From Antennarius striatus (lineage: Eukaryota; Chordata; Actinopteri; Lophiiformes; Antennariidae), in contig NC_090784.1 of assembly GCF_040054535.1 (NCBI RefSeq), positions 15,820,501 through 15,884,500 of the forward strand: a DNA stretch of 64,000 nt. Direction: 5' to 3'. A program made the position numbers and the translations under genes. The notes beneath the pieces are model-generated. The model was not told where the DNA came from. It ran no database searches and saw only the letters and a program-made list of their open reading frames with translations. Below are positions 1 through 14,007 of this stretch, one piece after another (within the stretch, counting starts at the first letter, position 1; each line of letters begins with the position of its first letter).

Positions 1-301
1 ATTTTATTATCTAATAGGTCAAATTTACATTTTTGATGAAAATTTACATCTCATGAAAATGTGATCTTTTTTGCTTGCATTTATTTTTCCTATATTGATC
101 ATTAACATATCCTTGAACAGCCTTCAATCTAAGTGATGGGGACAGGTATTTATCAAATGCATGTGTGGGACTACAGCAGTCTAAGTTAGACAAATCGACT
201 ATTTTTAAACAGTCAAAAAATTATGAAGTTATTCTTCAGATGTAAATCATTCCTCAGGCTAAAATGTTGATGTCAGCTTTTCTGAATGTTTTTCTCTGCA
301 G

Positions 302-3300
302 GACCTTTTATTCAGTGCATGTGGTCTCAGCATTCTGTCCACCATCATCTGCACTCTGTCCACTGTGACCTGCAGCATCCACATATTCTCTCTGGACCTT
401 GTACACCTGGTAAGAGACGACACAGCACACATACAAAATCAGTAAATTCGGGTTTGAATTTACATTTGAAAAACAGACTTGAACCAAAACTTCCACTTAT
501 GATGTTTATATGTTGTACCCGCCCAGCTGGCTCCACATCGCTCTCGCTCAGTCAACCCAGAATGCACTACTCCTCAGGATGCTTTCCTCACCAACATTAT
601 GGACTTTGAAGAGTTTGTCCCACCCATCCCTCCGCCCCCCTACTATCCTCCTGAATACACGTGTAGCTCCGAAACAGATGCTCAAAGGTACCACACAAGC
701 TTATATGAGCATTTTATAAACTGGTTATTCTGTTATTCTCGTATATATCATGTGCTTTTTTTAATTAACACACAGCATCACTTACAATGGCTCAATGGAG
801 AGCCCTGTTCCTCTCTACCCCACTGACTGCCCCCCACCTTATGAAGCTGTGATTGGACAGAGAGCTGCAAGCCAGGTGAGCGTGTGTTTATGATTGAAGA
901 CTTTGTGTGTTTTCCCCACTGTCTATGCTAAATTTGTCAATTTTGATGGTCAAGGCGACAGTGTATGACCCCCATGCCACTGAGCTGTCTGCAGAGAGGG
1001 GAACTTCTACGGCCTTCAGTGGGGAGGGTGAGAAACCATTACCCATTGTCACAGGTCCTCTACAGAATCAAAATCAGGTTTACTGGTCAAATAACTGAAC
1101 TCTTACATGGAATGGGAATGTGTGAAGGTGATGTCAATGTCACACGTGTCACACTTTAACAGATTTTAGAAACACAACAAGCAGCGAAGAACATGCACAA
1201 AGTCAAAAAATAGATAAAAATAGAACTATTATGTGCATAAAAAGAAAGGGGGAAAGGTATGTGTGCATATACAGTTTATAACTATAACAACACAAAATCT
1301 CTATATAATCAAAAAATAGTGTTATGAAGAGTACTCATAGTTAAAAGGAATACATACTGTATTAAATGAGGAATCTGCAGAAACATATGTATAGCTGGTG
1401 GTTATCTACAGTCTATCAGCTTATACAGGTCAATGATTGAAAATAAAGATTGCCATCTGTTCTGTTCATTTGTACCAAATGACTGAGTACAAAATAAAAA
1501 TCAATAATTAATAAATAAATAGATAGATAAAGAACAGAATAGAATAGAATATCACAAGCAGTTTTTTGTCTCTGACCAAACTCTTAACAGACTTGAACGT
1601 GAAATAAATTGTACCGTCAAATTAACGTCAGCTACAAGTTTTAAAATGTCAACATTTTGCTGACAGTAATTGTGGAGATTTGTTTGTGTGCAGTGTCAGA
1701 AATCAGGAAATGATAGCAAATATTCATTTTTTATGAAAATAGAATGAACAAGTTATATTAAGATTAAGTTCAACTTAAATCAGTAAAATGCATTCAAATA
1801 AAAGATAAACTCCTCCCTGCTCTTTTTAAAAAAATAGTCTCCATGGACAGTGGTTCTCTGTTGATGTCGGACATTGTGGACATCCCTGATGATTCCTCTC
1901 CTTCTGAGGACTCCTGTCTGATGGAGGTTGGCCTGAGGAACCACAGGGGCAGGCGCAACAGGACCATAAGTGAGGGGGGAGAACCTGGGGAGCAGATAAG
2001 CTTTCGTGGTCCTCCATCTCAGACTCCAGAAAGTCCTCTAGCAGGAGGACCTCGAGCCAGGCGTTTCCTCAGAGGAGAGCGATCTAATTCTTGCTCTTCA
2101 CCCAGCACAGCGACCTCCACATACAGGTGAGGACAAACACACTCACACACGATTAATAGTGGACAGTTTAACTCTACAGTTTGTGGTGTCCTGCAGTGAA
2201 GTGAATACAGTAAGGAATGAATGTTATTCCTCAGCTCACTGCAGAATTATTGAGATACAGTCTAATTAAATGCACAGCTTTAAATCCAGAATTGAACCAT
2301 TAACACAATCTAACACTTAGTGCTGTCCTCTCTCTTCCTGCAGGTCTCCAGTGTTGGGTCGCCAGGCCATGTTAGCTAATAGCTGTTCTCAGCTGGAAGC
2401 AATAATCAGTCATCAACACCAATGTTCCATCCCAGAGCTCCGAGTTCATGCCTCCACTTGCTCACGCCAAGGAACTGCCCCAGCCTCATCCACTCCTCCC
2501 GCTTCATCCTCAATAGCTACCAGTGAGCACAGCAGCAGAGCAGGAAGCGGACCACCCCTCCCGAGCCAACCGTCGTACCTTCAACAAAGACCTGGGAAGT
2601 GTGAGAAGGATGGAGAAGGTGTAAGGAGGGACAGCGAAGGGCTTTTACCTCTAGTAAGGTCCCACAGTGAGCCAGGCCTCGGCTCTTCAACTGATACCGG
2701 TAAGTCTGACAAGGAAATGAGAGCATATTTTACTTTGCTATTTCTAGTATGTTCACAAACTGTCCCTGTATCTCCTCTACTGTAGTCGGCTCTGGAGGCA
2801 GTAAAGTATCTACAGACACAGGTAAGACTACCACAGCCTCTCTCTACGTTTTGATTTCAGTGATACATCTTGGTTGGTATTAATGGCCATATCATAAAAT
2901 CTGAAGGGTCACCAGACTTTAACTGCTCAGAATAAACCACCAGGTTTGAAATATTAGATATCTTACCTTTTGTCACATATTTATTGTATCACCTATTACA
3001 TTTGAACACACAACCAGATTCTGTTTTCGGAGAACCTAGTGACTGTTTACTATATTATGCAATTTCAATAGTGTTCCATACTCTATGTGGACACACAGTG
3101 TATTTATATGAAACAATGAAATGATGTAGTGGTCAGCATGTTCATCAGTTTTTTGGATCATAAGTCAAAGTTTGCAGTTAGTTACTATAACTGCTCCTTG
3201 TACAACCATGCCATGCCATCTTGTGTTGGCTCCTTTTTTTCTAAATAAAGATTCAGATTATAGTCACTTCTTTTTCTGGGTTTTCATGGTGTTTTTATCT

Positions 3301-4259
3301 CTAGTTCTCTAGCGAGGACTGCTTTGTTATGTTGGCTTTGGCTTTTCCTGAAATCACTTTTAGCCTCTATCTGGCAATAAAATAATTAGAAAATGTGCAA
3401 ATGGACTCCTGATTTTCTTCATTGAGCTTCATGTTACTTCTCTCTTCTTCTTCTGACTCCTCTCAAAGGTCCATCCTCTGAGGCTTGTCTTCTGCCGCGT
3501 ACAGCTTTGCCTCCTGCAACAGCTCTGCCAAGGAAAAGCACCATGAAATCAGCAGCCACTGGGGTGCAGGTGCCCTCCAAACCTCCCCCTACCTCACCAT
3601 TACGTTTACCGAAAGACTGCCACCGGTCTCTGGGAGACCTTAAGGTATGGATGAGACATGTTGCTAAAAGATATACGAGCTAAAATAATTCAGAGTAAAA
3701 ACTTGGTGTTTCTTTGTCATAATCCCCCCCCCCTTTTTTTCAGGTGACGCGAGGTCTGGTTGCTCGCTTTTTGCAGCGCTCCAAACGCAATTTATCGCCC
3801 TATGAGCATGCTGGTAGCATTGGGCCAGGGCCTAAGAAAAGGGGTGGAAGTGAGGCAACTGCCATGAGCCACTTGCCCATGGAGCAAGTATGATAGTGAA
3901 TTCTAATCAACTCTGTTCACCAGTTCACACCATCAACATAGTTCTTTTGCAAGTAATTCAGTCTGCTGTTTGTCTAAACTTCTGCTCATTAACACCATCT
4001 TCAGGTGTTGCTGACTCCTTGGAGCGCAAGCCGAGGACACCCCAACCATCACCCCCATCACACTCATCGCCGTGGTCACCACCACTCCCATAGTGACAGT
4101 CGACACAACAGGCATCACGACACTCAGGTGCCGGAGGGAATCCACCTGCGCAGCTGTGGGGATTTGAGCTCCTCATCCTCAGCCTCGCTGCGTCGACTTG
4201 TGACACCCCATCCACCACACGGATCATCAGGAGCTCTCTACTCTGAGTCTGCACTGTGA
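302..4259 (+). CDS. entrep3: ENTREP3 (FAM189B), endosomal transmembrane epsin interactor; 3' part only
   Basis: Ten coding exons join in phase: 302-409, 527-687, 776-875, 955-1027, 1838-2126, 2344-2699, 2786-2821, 3469-3644, 3744-3887 and 4005-4259 (stop included), about 565 residues. The 5' exons with the first membrane helices lie outside the window. The first exon here encodes the last hydrophobic helix (LLFSACGLSILSTIICTLS). Next come proline-rich cytoplasmic motifs with PPxY sites (PPPPYYPPEY and PPPYEA), then the family signatures SMDSGSL, SPSEDSCL, HRSLGDLK and, near the end, LHLRSCGDLSSSSS. PPxY motifs of ENTREP proteins recruit NEDD4-family ubiquitin ligases such as WWP1/ITCH to endosomal membranes; that role is family knowledge. 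A His-rich run (residues encoded near 4046-4120) precedes the conserved tail. The assignment rests on recalled human FAM189B and on position next to FDPS and GBA1. Confidence 0.93.
1028..1837. other. ENTREP3 intron with a degenerate dispersed repeat
   Basis: This is an 810-bp AT-rich intron. From about 1068 (agaatcaaaatcaggtttac) onward it resembles a repeat often seen in fish introns and intergenic DNA. It also carries short (GATA/GAATA)-type runs at about 1500-1550. No coding exon fits here: the flanking exons join directly in phase to give the conserved VSMDSGSL. Confidence 0.4.
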
Positions 4260-6390
4260 GGAGAATCGGAGGGAGGTACAGACGAGGAAAATGGGAGGCA
4301 CATGAGTTGACAGGGTTGTGAGGACGACTAGGGTTGGATCAATTAAGGCTGGTTAATGGATGTATCTAGTACTAAACTTTTGAAACTTTTCCTTCCTATG
4401 CCTCCTTTCAACTCCGTTTCCAACTGTGCAAACAGCCTTATTCAGTGGTGCTCTTTATCACTCTGAACATCAGCCTCAAGCTTGCACTATTGCACTGCTC
4501 GGCATCAGTTAAACAGCGACTAGATGCTTAATTTTGGGCAGCATGTTGTAATAAAATCATAAAATGATTCCTCGACCGGCTGAGAGGACCAACCAGAAGC
4601 ATCTTCTCTGCAGTATTCTCCTCTCACTCCCTTAATACTCAACTGAAATCATCTGTTCCTCAAGACTGAAAATGGAACTCAATCAACATCCATACTACAA
4701 GAAACTCTTACTCATATGTACATTGAGTCATTTACATTAGTGTGGGTTGAAATATGCTTCTGGTCCTTTTTTACATAGCTGTTCATCCCACTGGGTCGCT
4801 CAGGTGAAGTGATCGGAATTATCCTTATTCGTCTTCCACTGATAAAAAACCCCCAATGCATCTCAAACATATAGTTAGCCGAGTATAATGTAATAATAAC
4901 AGATGGCATTGCAGTTGTGGACAAAGTCTCTCACATTTTAATCCCTTTACTGATATGCTTTTTTTTCTTTGTTTTTGTTTTTCTAATCCCCACTATCTCC
5001 ACACTTTTACACCTCCATGTTTGCCACAAGAAAAGGGAGACAGCCTTTTGAACACTGACAGTACTAGACACCATAGAAATGCTCAGCCTTGGAAATGTAT
5101 TATCAGGGGATGGCCCCCTTGATATAATGATGATTTCTTTGCTAATGTGCATATTTTGATAAATCCTCCCAGATACATCAGGAACCTTGTGCATTCAATC
5201 CTGGTTATCTGTGTAACAAGTAACATGTTCCCAGAATGGCTTTATCTGCATGTTTTGATAATGCTTGTTCTATTTTGCTTTTGCATCCAAGATTTAATAC
5301 ACTAGCTATTTGTAATGTGTTTGTTTCAACAGATAGCAGAAGCTGAAAGTGAAAATCAGACCAAATATTAGTAGCTCCAGCAATTGCTTCATCCAGGTGC
5401 CACTAATCAAGCCTCTGCATTCGAGTTTGATTTTATGATTGAAAATAACTGTGACTGGCAAAAACTAGCTTTACCCTGTAAGATTAAGAAATATAAATTG
5501 CACTGTGACTCTGATCATGTGAGTCTCTTGCAATAAATGTACAGAAAAATTTATTATGAGATTGTGATTCACTCTGTGTTTGCACAGGCACTGTCACAGA
5601 AGAGTAGTTGATTAATAAATAAGTCTGTTAACAGTCCAGTGATAGTGAACATGTGATGGCTCTGGCAGCTCTGGATAATGGATTTTGAGGTGTATTAATA
5701 TCATGGGGGGGGGGGGGGCAGTCATGATATGGTCTGCTTAGTGGAAAGGCACATTTGGATACTCACATGTATGTAATTGATTTTAAAAATGTGCACCCAT
5801 ACACACTCCCTCATTTAGGCACTGAGCTGTATTTCTACCTCCTGTCTTGCATAACACAATATTTATTTAAGGAAATATATAAACCTGTATGGCAGGCTTA
5901 ACAGGACACATTCTTGAAAACAAATAATAAATGTAACTAATCATGACCTATTCCAGATTTTAATGCAGTGGCAAAACCCTCAATGCAAGTTGTGTATTTG
6001 AAAGTATGAAATAAATAAGAGATATGAAATAAAATATCTATGTTTATGTTTTATACATATGAAGAGCAAATTCTCACACTATGTAATAACATTTTATTTG
6101 ATCACCAATTTTATTTTATTTGTTTTTTGTTTTGTACATGATCAGAGAAATTGTCATAATGTCTTAATCCAACTAGTTTCATATAACCCCCTATTAACAA
6201 GTTGAAAATTATATTCATACATGTTGTAATAGTGCGTAAATATATTGGTCCTTTTTCAGATTTCTGAGGCGTATAATTAGACTGAGGTGAAGAACCAACC
6301 TGTCTTCTCTAATCTCCGCTCCACTTAAACTCCACCTCTTGACAAATCCTATTAGTCAATTCATCTGAAAGCCCATCCTGGTTCGATATT
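4260..6390 (+). other. ENTREP3 3' UTR and ENTREP3-FDPS intergenic DNA
   Basis: There is no coding exon here. The first AATAAA after the ENTREP3 stop is at 4550-4555 and others follow (for example near 5533), so the 3' UTR may end at several places. A G homopolymer of about 14 bases lies at 5705-5718. The rest is AT-rich, with only short unsupported open frames. Confidence 0.6.
4550..4555 (+). terminator. Candidate ENTREP3 poly(A) signal
   Basis: A canonical AATAAA hexamer lies about 290 bases past the ENTREP3 stop codon. Use is inferred, and later copies exist. Confidence 0.45.
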
Positions 6391-6394
6391 TCCG

Positions 6395-6648
6395 TCCAAT
6401 CAAAGCGTTCTATGTCAAATGGAGCCTTCGAACGTCACGCTTGTACGCGCCACCCTCAATGGATTGTGGGAAATTTAGTCCAGCTTCTTCACAATAAAAC
6501 GAACTGGTGTGCCCGGGAACTACAACATACACATCCTGGTGGTAAGAGACGTTCACAGACTTCGGTTTTACTGCACGACGAAGAAACAAAAGAGAAACGA
6601 TTTGGTTGCATTGCACTGGACAGCCCGAAATAAGAAGATAGTATCATT
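6395..6648 (+). promoter_or_regulatory. FDPS promoter and 5' UTR region
   Basis: A CCAATC box lies at 6396-6401, followed by a moderately GC-rich stretch that ends at the FDPS start codon. In mammals FDPS is driven by SREBP with NF-Y, so a CCAAT box is expected. I cannot point to a convincing sterol response element. The transcription start is not visible. Confidence 0.45.
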
Positions 6649-9600
6649 ATGGTATGTAAAGTTTTATGCCTAAGCAAAAATCATTTTGTTTTGACATACA
6701 GTAGCTAGCCGTGACACCAGACTGGATGCTGGGAAACGATATGAACTCACGTCAGCTAACGTCACCTTTTTCATGACAGCGGAACTTGCTAGCCAATTAC
6801 AGCGATGCCTTTTAGCTTGTTCTTGCTCATGTAGCTAACTTAGCTGTTTCTCTTTACCGGTTACGATCATTGTGTGTTTAATGAGCAGTTCTTCATGTAC
6901 ATGTTTCTGTCGCAGTCGGTTTGACGGAAGTTTATTTACAGTACAATTGTTAGCACAGCTGGGGATGAGAGCTCTGCTAAGCTGGGTCACTATTGCCCCT
7001 AAAGCTATCTGGACGGTGCTCCTGACTGTCTACCCTCTAAAGCCACAAAACGCACTTAGATTATGTACATCCTCATTTTTCCAGGGAGATAGAATTTGCA
7101 ATGGGACGCAAAACAAGAGAGCACTGCTGTCAGATCCTCAGCTGTTCGAAGACCAGTTCGAGGACCTGGTGACAGAGCTCACGGAGAGGGATTTCACTGA
7201 CCCTGCACTTGCTGATGCTCTGACCAGGTTGAGACAGGTGATGTATACTGTTCCATCATTTGCAAAATTACTTCTGTAAACTGCTGAGCATCTGCATGAT
7301 GTATTTACAATTCATGTTTTTCTTCTAGGTGTTGGTTTATAATTCCCCTGGAGGAAAGAGGAACCGGGGCCTGTCTGTGATTGGCTCTCTCAGGGAATTT
7401 CTTCCACCCAAGCAGCTCACACAGGACGTAGTGCAGCGGGCTCTTTTAGTTGGCTGGTGCATTGAATTGGTAATGACATGCCTGGTTTGTTTAAATAGAA
7501 GTTTGGGAATGTGTTGAATTTTCAATGTGTATTTTTTTGTACAAGAAGAATAGAAATTGAGATTTAAAAAAAAGTTTATGCTTCTACAGCTTAGCTTGTG
7601 CTCATCTCCATATTGCTTGCGTAAGTATAGGATTTCAGGTGCAAAAGTTGATATTAACAGAGCAGAGACACAGTGGTGTATTATACATATAATTTAGTTA
7701 TTGCCTCCCCTCCTTGCTGCATTTATTTGTCAAAAAAATTATTTTTTATTGCAATAAAATTGCTGTTTAGAATTATTTTGATTTTGATAATTGTGTTGTA
7801 AACCCCACATCAGATGTGTTGATCTAACATAATTTCTTGTGCACACACATAGTCACACAGTCTTGTTGTAATGACAAACTGCAAAGGGGCTACGTTCCTT
7901 GAGTCAATCGTTACAACTGTGTATCTGCTGCTTGCAGCTTCAGGCATTTTTCCTTGTGGCTGATGACATCATGGATGGTTCTGTGACTCGGAGAGGACAG
8001 CCCTGCTGGTACAAGAAGGTGAGGCTTAACACAGTCCGGAAAAGAGATTTGCGGTGTAGCGGTTATGATCATTATATTTTCACTATTACAGGTGACTGAA
8101 GTTTCTAAAGTGAATCATAATTGTTTGTTTTTAAGGACGGAATCGGTCTGGATGCCATCAATGATTCATTTCTTTTAGAAGGGTCAATCTACAGATTACT
8201 TCGAAGACATTGCAGAGAGCAGCCCTACTATGTTCACCTACTGGAGCTATTTACTGAGGTATGTAGGAACTGGTGCGATAAAAATGTCCACACAGAAGCG
8301 CCAACTCAAAGGTCTTAAAGCATCTCTATTTGTTCCAGACTTCTTTCCAGACAGAGCTCGGCCAGACTCTGGACCTCATGACATCACCCCATGGTCAGAT
8401 TGACCTCAACAGATTCTCCATGGAGAGGTAATTAAGGTTTGGCTCTTGAAAACATTTTCAGAGAAAAGTGTTGTTTAGCCAAGCAAACGTGTAATTATTT
8501 CTTCTTATCTTTTAGGTATAAAGCTATCGTGAAATATAAGACTGCGTTCTACTCATTTTACCTCCCAGTTGCAGCTGCAATGTACATGGTGAGTGTATTA
8601 GGCCCCTTTGTGTGTGTGTGTGTGATACAGGGGCCTGTACTCACAAATATGTATGCATGCGTTTGTAATCAGTAGCTAGAGTGTGCTGTCTTAATTTCCC
8701 TTCGGGGATCAAACCAGTATATAAAATTAAAAAAAAAAAAAAAAAAAAATTAAAATTAAAATTACATTCTGCGAAGAGGTGATGTATTTGTCAGTGTTTG
8801 TGTGTTCGTCCATCCGTCTGTCCACCAAATATCTTAACAACCGTTGCAGATAGAAAGATGAAAGAAAAACACATTACTGGGGGGGGGGGGATTAGATTAT
8901 GACCTTAATCTTGAGAAAACTGAGTCAAGGTCAAATTTCAACTTTTGTACATTTCTTTGTACATATCTGAGGAACCGGATAAGATAGAAAGATGAAACAA
9001 AAGGCGTTATATTCAGGGAGGCAAGAGGATGAAATTAGATCACAACCTTAACCTTGAAAAACTAGTTAGTCAAATTTTCACTTTTATATTTTTTAGGTAC
9101 ACATCTCAGAAACCTAATGAGATATACTGTAATCACAAAACAAAAAGCAACATTTTCAGGAAGCCAGAGGCACAAAAAAACGTGATGATGTCGCGGGATG
9201 TTGCAGTCTCTGATTGCCTTGTATGCGTATGACGGAAACCACGGGTGCAGTGGGGATGACTTTAAAGAATGCCATCAAATAAATGTTCACAGAATGTGAT
9301 GTGTGCAATGGTTGGATAAAAAGAAGCTGACATAATCTGAACACTGACCAGCTAAAGGATTTTTCTTTTGCAGGCAGGAATTGTGAGTGAGGAGGAGCAC
9401 AATAATGCCAGACACATTTTGCTTGAAATGGGAGAGTTCTTTCAAATTCAGGTAATTTCTTTTACATGCCTTGCATTGAATAATAATATGATGCTGTCCT
9501 GCAAATAACCACCTGATATGGTTCATTTGCAGGATGACTACTTGGACTGTTACGGAGACCCTGCTGTGACAGGAAAAATTGGAACGGACATTCAGGATAA

Positions 9601-10428
9601 TAAATGCAGCTGGCTAGTCGTGACGGCTCTGGAAATCATGACTCCTGAACAAAGAGCAGAGCTGGAGGTGGGACCACAGATACCCTTTCTATTGGAGCAC
9701 CTTTTTTTTAACAGTTTTCTGTAACAGTGGTTTAAAAAAGAAAGACCGTTTTTTTTAAACCACTTCAAGCATTTTTACATCCCACTTCAAAGTGGTGATG
9801 TAATTGTCAGCGTTTGTGTGTTCGTCCGTAAGTTAGTCTACCAAACTACTTTGCAACCGTTGCAGATAGTGCTTTGATCAATGACAGTAGATCAGAGTAG
9901 TACTAGCTTTGATGTTTGACCTATGCAAGTAGGTCAGGGTAAACTTTTGAATTTAGGGGAAAACCGACTAGGATTGTGTCTGCCATGATATTGCAGTCTG
10001 TCACTGTCGTGGTTCTTTTTGTCAATTGTTTGTTTAAGGTTGTATATCAAAGGTTTCATCTTTATCAGAAATAAATACTGTAATGGATTTCAGTTTTCAC
10101 CTTTTGTTGATAGGTCAGTCTTGTTTTTGTCCTTTAAGCCAAGTTTTTGAACTAAGTTAAAACCCTCCATGCCCATTACTTGTGATACTTACAAATTAAC
10201 TGGATTTCATGTTCATCTTCTCCTCAGGCATGTTACGGGCGCCATGATGACACCAGTGTGGAAAAGGTCAAGGCACTGTACAACAACTTACAAATTCCAA
10301 CACTGTATCAGAGATATGAAGATGAGAGCTATCAGAGGCTGCAGAAACTCATCGCTAGTCATGCTCAAAACCTTCCTCATTCAGTCTTCCTCATCTTTGC
10401 CAAGAAAATCTACAAGAGGAACAAGTGA
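6649..10428 (+). CDS. fdps: Farnesyl diphosphate synthase (FDPS)
   Basis: FDPS condenses dimethylallyl/geranyl diphosphate with isopentenyl diphosphate to farnesyl diphosphate, the precursor of sterols, dolichol, ubiquinone and prenyl groups. Coding exons: 6649-6651 (the ATG alone), 7085-7237, 7329-7469, 7938-8018, 8136-8258, 8339-8427, 8516-8588, 9374-9451, 9533-9667 and 10228-10428. They join in phase to 358 residues (human cytosolic form 353). Both Asp-rich metal-binding motifs are present: FARM DDIMD in exon 7938-8018, followed by the conserved RRGQ, and SARM DDYLD in exon 9533-9667, with [14 protein letters not shown] after it. The C terminus IYKRNK matches human IYKRRK. The catalytic core is complete. 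The start codon is the last coding base triplet before the first splice donor, which lets other first exons change the N terminus (see 6965-7084). Confidence 0.97.
6965..7084 (+). CDS. Candidate alternative N-terminal exon of FDPS (mitochondrial presequence)
   Basis: Directly upstream of FDPS coding exon 2, and in frame with it, is an open segment starting with ATG at 6965. It encodes 40 residues ([13 protein letters not shown]... ending [10 protein letters not shown]) with four Lys/Arg and no Asp/Glu, as expected of a mitochondrial presequence. It runs into GDRICNG of the normal protein without a stop. The human long FDPS isoform has a mitochondrial leader at the same place, ending RALCSSLRMNGDQ, which resembles [13 protein letters not shown] here. 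It would need a transcript start inside intron 1 or intron retention. The open frame actually extends up to 6872. Confidence 0.5.
8680..8761 (+). repeat. LINE2-type SINE/LINE tail with poly(A)
   Basis: The segment reads taatttcccttcggggatca and then an A-rich run. It is the 3' tail motif shared by many fish SINEs and LINE2 elements, here truncated in an FDPS intron. Confidence 0.55.
8762..9225 (+). repeat. Dispersed repeat family, copy A
   Basis: This copy shares long blocks with 9774-10015 and 31349-31750. It has the opening ttacattc...gtgatgta...ttgtcagtgtttgtgtgttcgtcc, the block ccaaatatcttaacaaccgt, and the closing gggatgttgcagtctctg. Its opening hairpin is decayed. It holds a 10-base G run at 8880-8890. 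Not recognised by name and no coding capacity; it fills most of an FDPS intron. Confidence 0.7.
9774..10015 (+). repeat. Dispersed repeat family, copy B (internally shortened)
   Basis: The copy begins with a hairpin (ttacatcccacttcaaagtg...gatgtaa) and continues with the same ttgtcagcgtttgtgtgttcgtcc block. It skips the middle part of copy A, then shares with copy C the stretch tagtgctttgatcaatgacagtag...cctatgcaagtaggtcagggt, and ends with ttgcagtctgt. It lies in the last FDPS intron. Confidence 0.7.
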
Positions 10429-11280
10429 GAGAGGAAGAAAAGAGGGAATGATGGTCACAGGTCTAGTGTCTAGTGCAAATACCTGACTTTCTTTAGACTT
10501 TTATCACGATGCACAAATGAACTTGCCTTCCTTTTTGTAGAAGGTTTTGTAGGTTTGCCTGGGCTAAGACATTTAGAACTCATACAAGCAGGTTTTTTAA
10601 TCTTTTGAAAGCTTTGTAGATACTGCAACAAGAACTTGTCACAGTTGTCCCATGTCATCTATTTATTGAACCCAGGCCATTTATGTATTGTTTTACCCAT
10701 TCTGCCCTAAAACATGGAAGGCAGGTTGTAGATCCATATCAAACAGCTGAAATATATTTTGGTGTTGTAGGAATAGCTTTGATTACACACCTAAAGAGAA
10801 AGTATAAATATAACTGGATAACACAACTCGACAGATGTCAAACCTGATCATCTTAATTATTCTGTATTTTTTACATTGCTGCAAGGCATCTGTCATGTTC
10901 TGAACTGGATATGAATTTTAATAAATAATTTATGGACACTAATATTCTTTAATTTCATTGCTTTTGTGTTTTTGTGTGTTATTTTAGCATATATACAAAA
11001 CAGAACATGAACAAGACTATTTTTTACCGTTTCAGCCATTTCACATCCAAAAACAACTAAATTCCAGCCTTTACAATGGGAGGATTTGAAGTTGTTCTAG
11101 TAAATTGAATGTGAAGTTTAGAATCTCAATCACAAAAAAATGAAAATGTCATATTCAAAGTATTCACTATTTCTTGGAAATGTATAGGTTGATATTTCAA
11201 AAATATTCCTGATATATTTGTAGAATTGTTGAAGACACAGTTTGCTGCATGTCCAATGTCTTCAGTTAAATGAGGGACAA
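10429..11280 (+). other. FDPS 3' UTR and start of the FDPS-RUSC1 intergenic region
   Basis: No coding exon is seen. An AATAAA at 10920-10925 is a plausible FDPS poly(A) signal about 490 bases after the stop. Beyond it is AT-rich sequence up to a SINE. Confidence 0.6.
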
Positions 11281-11612
11281 CATGGGGCAGCAGATGCCTC
11301 ATAGACGGATCACCCCAGCCATGATGCCACCAGGAGTGTGAGCTGACAATGGGAGGTGTCAGCTCACCTCCTAGCCACTGCAGAGGCGCCCTTGAGCAAG
11401 GCACCGTCCCCCCTACAAGCCGTTTCGAAGCCGCTGCCCGTCACTCTGCCTCCCTGATGTGTGTAGTGATGTGATTGTACTAACTGCATGCTTACAGGCC
11501 CCCTGGTGTGCTCGTGTGTTCAGGGGCCCTGTATACTTGTCAAACTAACCAAGTGACTTTGTAATTTCCCCCTGAGGGATTAATAAAGTAAACTTCTTTC
11601 TTTCAACAGGAT
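11280..11612 (+). repeat. SINE copy (tRNA-SINE family with LINE2 tail)
   Basis: The copy contains the fish SINE core cagaggcgcccttgagcaag preceded by a block like ggagtgtgagctgacaatgg. It ends with ttgtaatttccccctgaggg attaataaagta and short (CTTT) repeats. The core block also occurs at 18000-18060 and 49020-49060. The 5' tRNA head is not intact. Confidence 0.7.
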
Positions 11613-11802
11613 GAATCAGAAGAAATAAAGTGAAAGACGAATTTAAAAAAGGAACACTTGATCAAAACTTTGTTGGAGATAAAGTTTACAATAAAATCAG
11701 TATATGTTGCACGTAGTGGTAAAGCAAGCTATGGGTGTGGTTTGGTTAGGATCGGAGATGGTGATAGTTTGGGGGAGGATGGGGGGTGGGGGGGGTTTGA
11801 AT

Positions 11803-11812
11803 TCTCGCGAGA
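11803..11812. promoter_or_regulatory. TCTCGCGAGA palindrome, likely RUSC1 core promoter element
   Basis: The perfect 10-bp palindrome TCTCGCGAGA is a known TATA-less core promoter element of vertebrate genes. Here it lies just upstream of a CpG-containing segment ending in a good splice donor (gatc|gtgagt at 11925/11926). It is probably the start site of the RUSC1 transcript with the long first coding exon. Use is inferred. Confidence 0.5.
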
Positions 11813-11925
11813 AGACAAATGCTGAGGCTGGAGAAGGATTCGCGTCCATACGGAGCAGGATGTGAAAGAGCCCGATGCGATGGAGACCATCATCCATCTT
11901 TTCCCGAATTTGATCGTGAGTCGAC
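11813..11925 (+). other. Candidate 5' untranslated first exon of RUSC1
   Basis: This GC-richer stretch follows the TCTCGCGAGA element and ends at GTGAGT. An ATG inside it (11880) would run only a few codons into the next exon (acceptor at 13883) before a stop, so it would be a short upstream ORF rather than the protein start. Confidence 0.4.
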
Positions 11926-13883
<1,958 letters not shown>

Positions 13884-14007
13884 GATCTTGGGAGTCAAGC
13901 CAGAATGTGACAGTCATGGCGCATCATAGTTTGGATCTGTCCAGCCTTTACAACACTTGTTTCCATAGCAACAGAAATATCACCATATCCGAAAAAGTCC
14001 CATTTCC

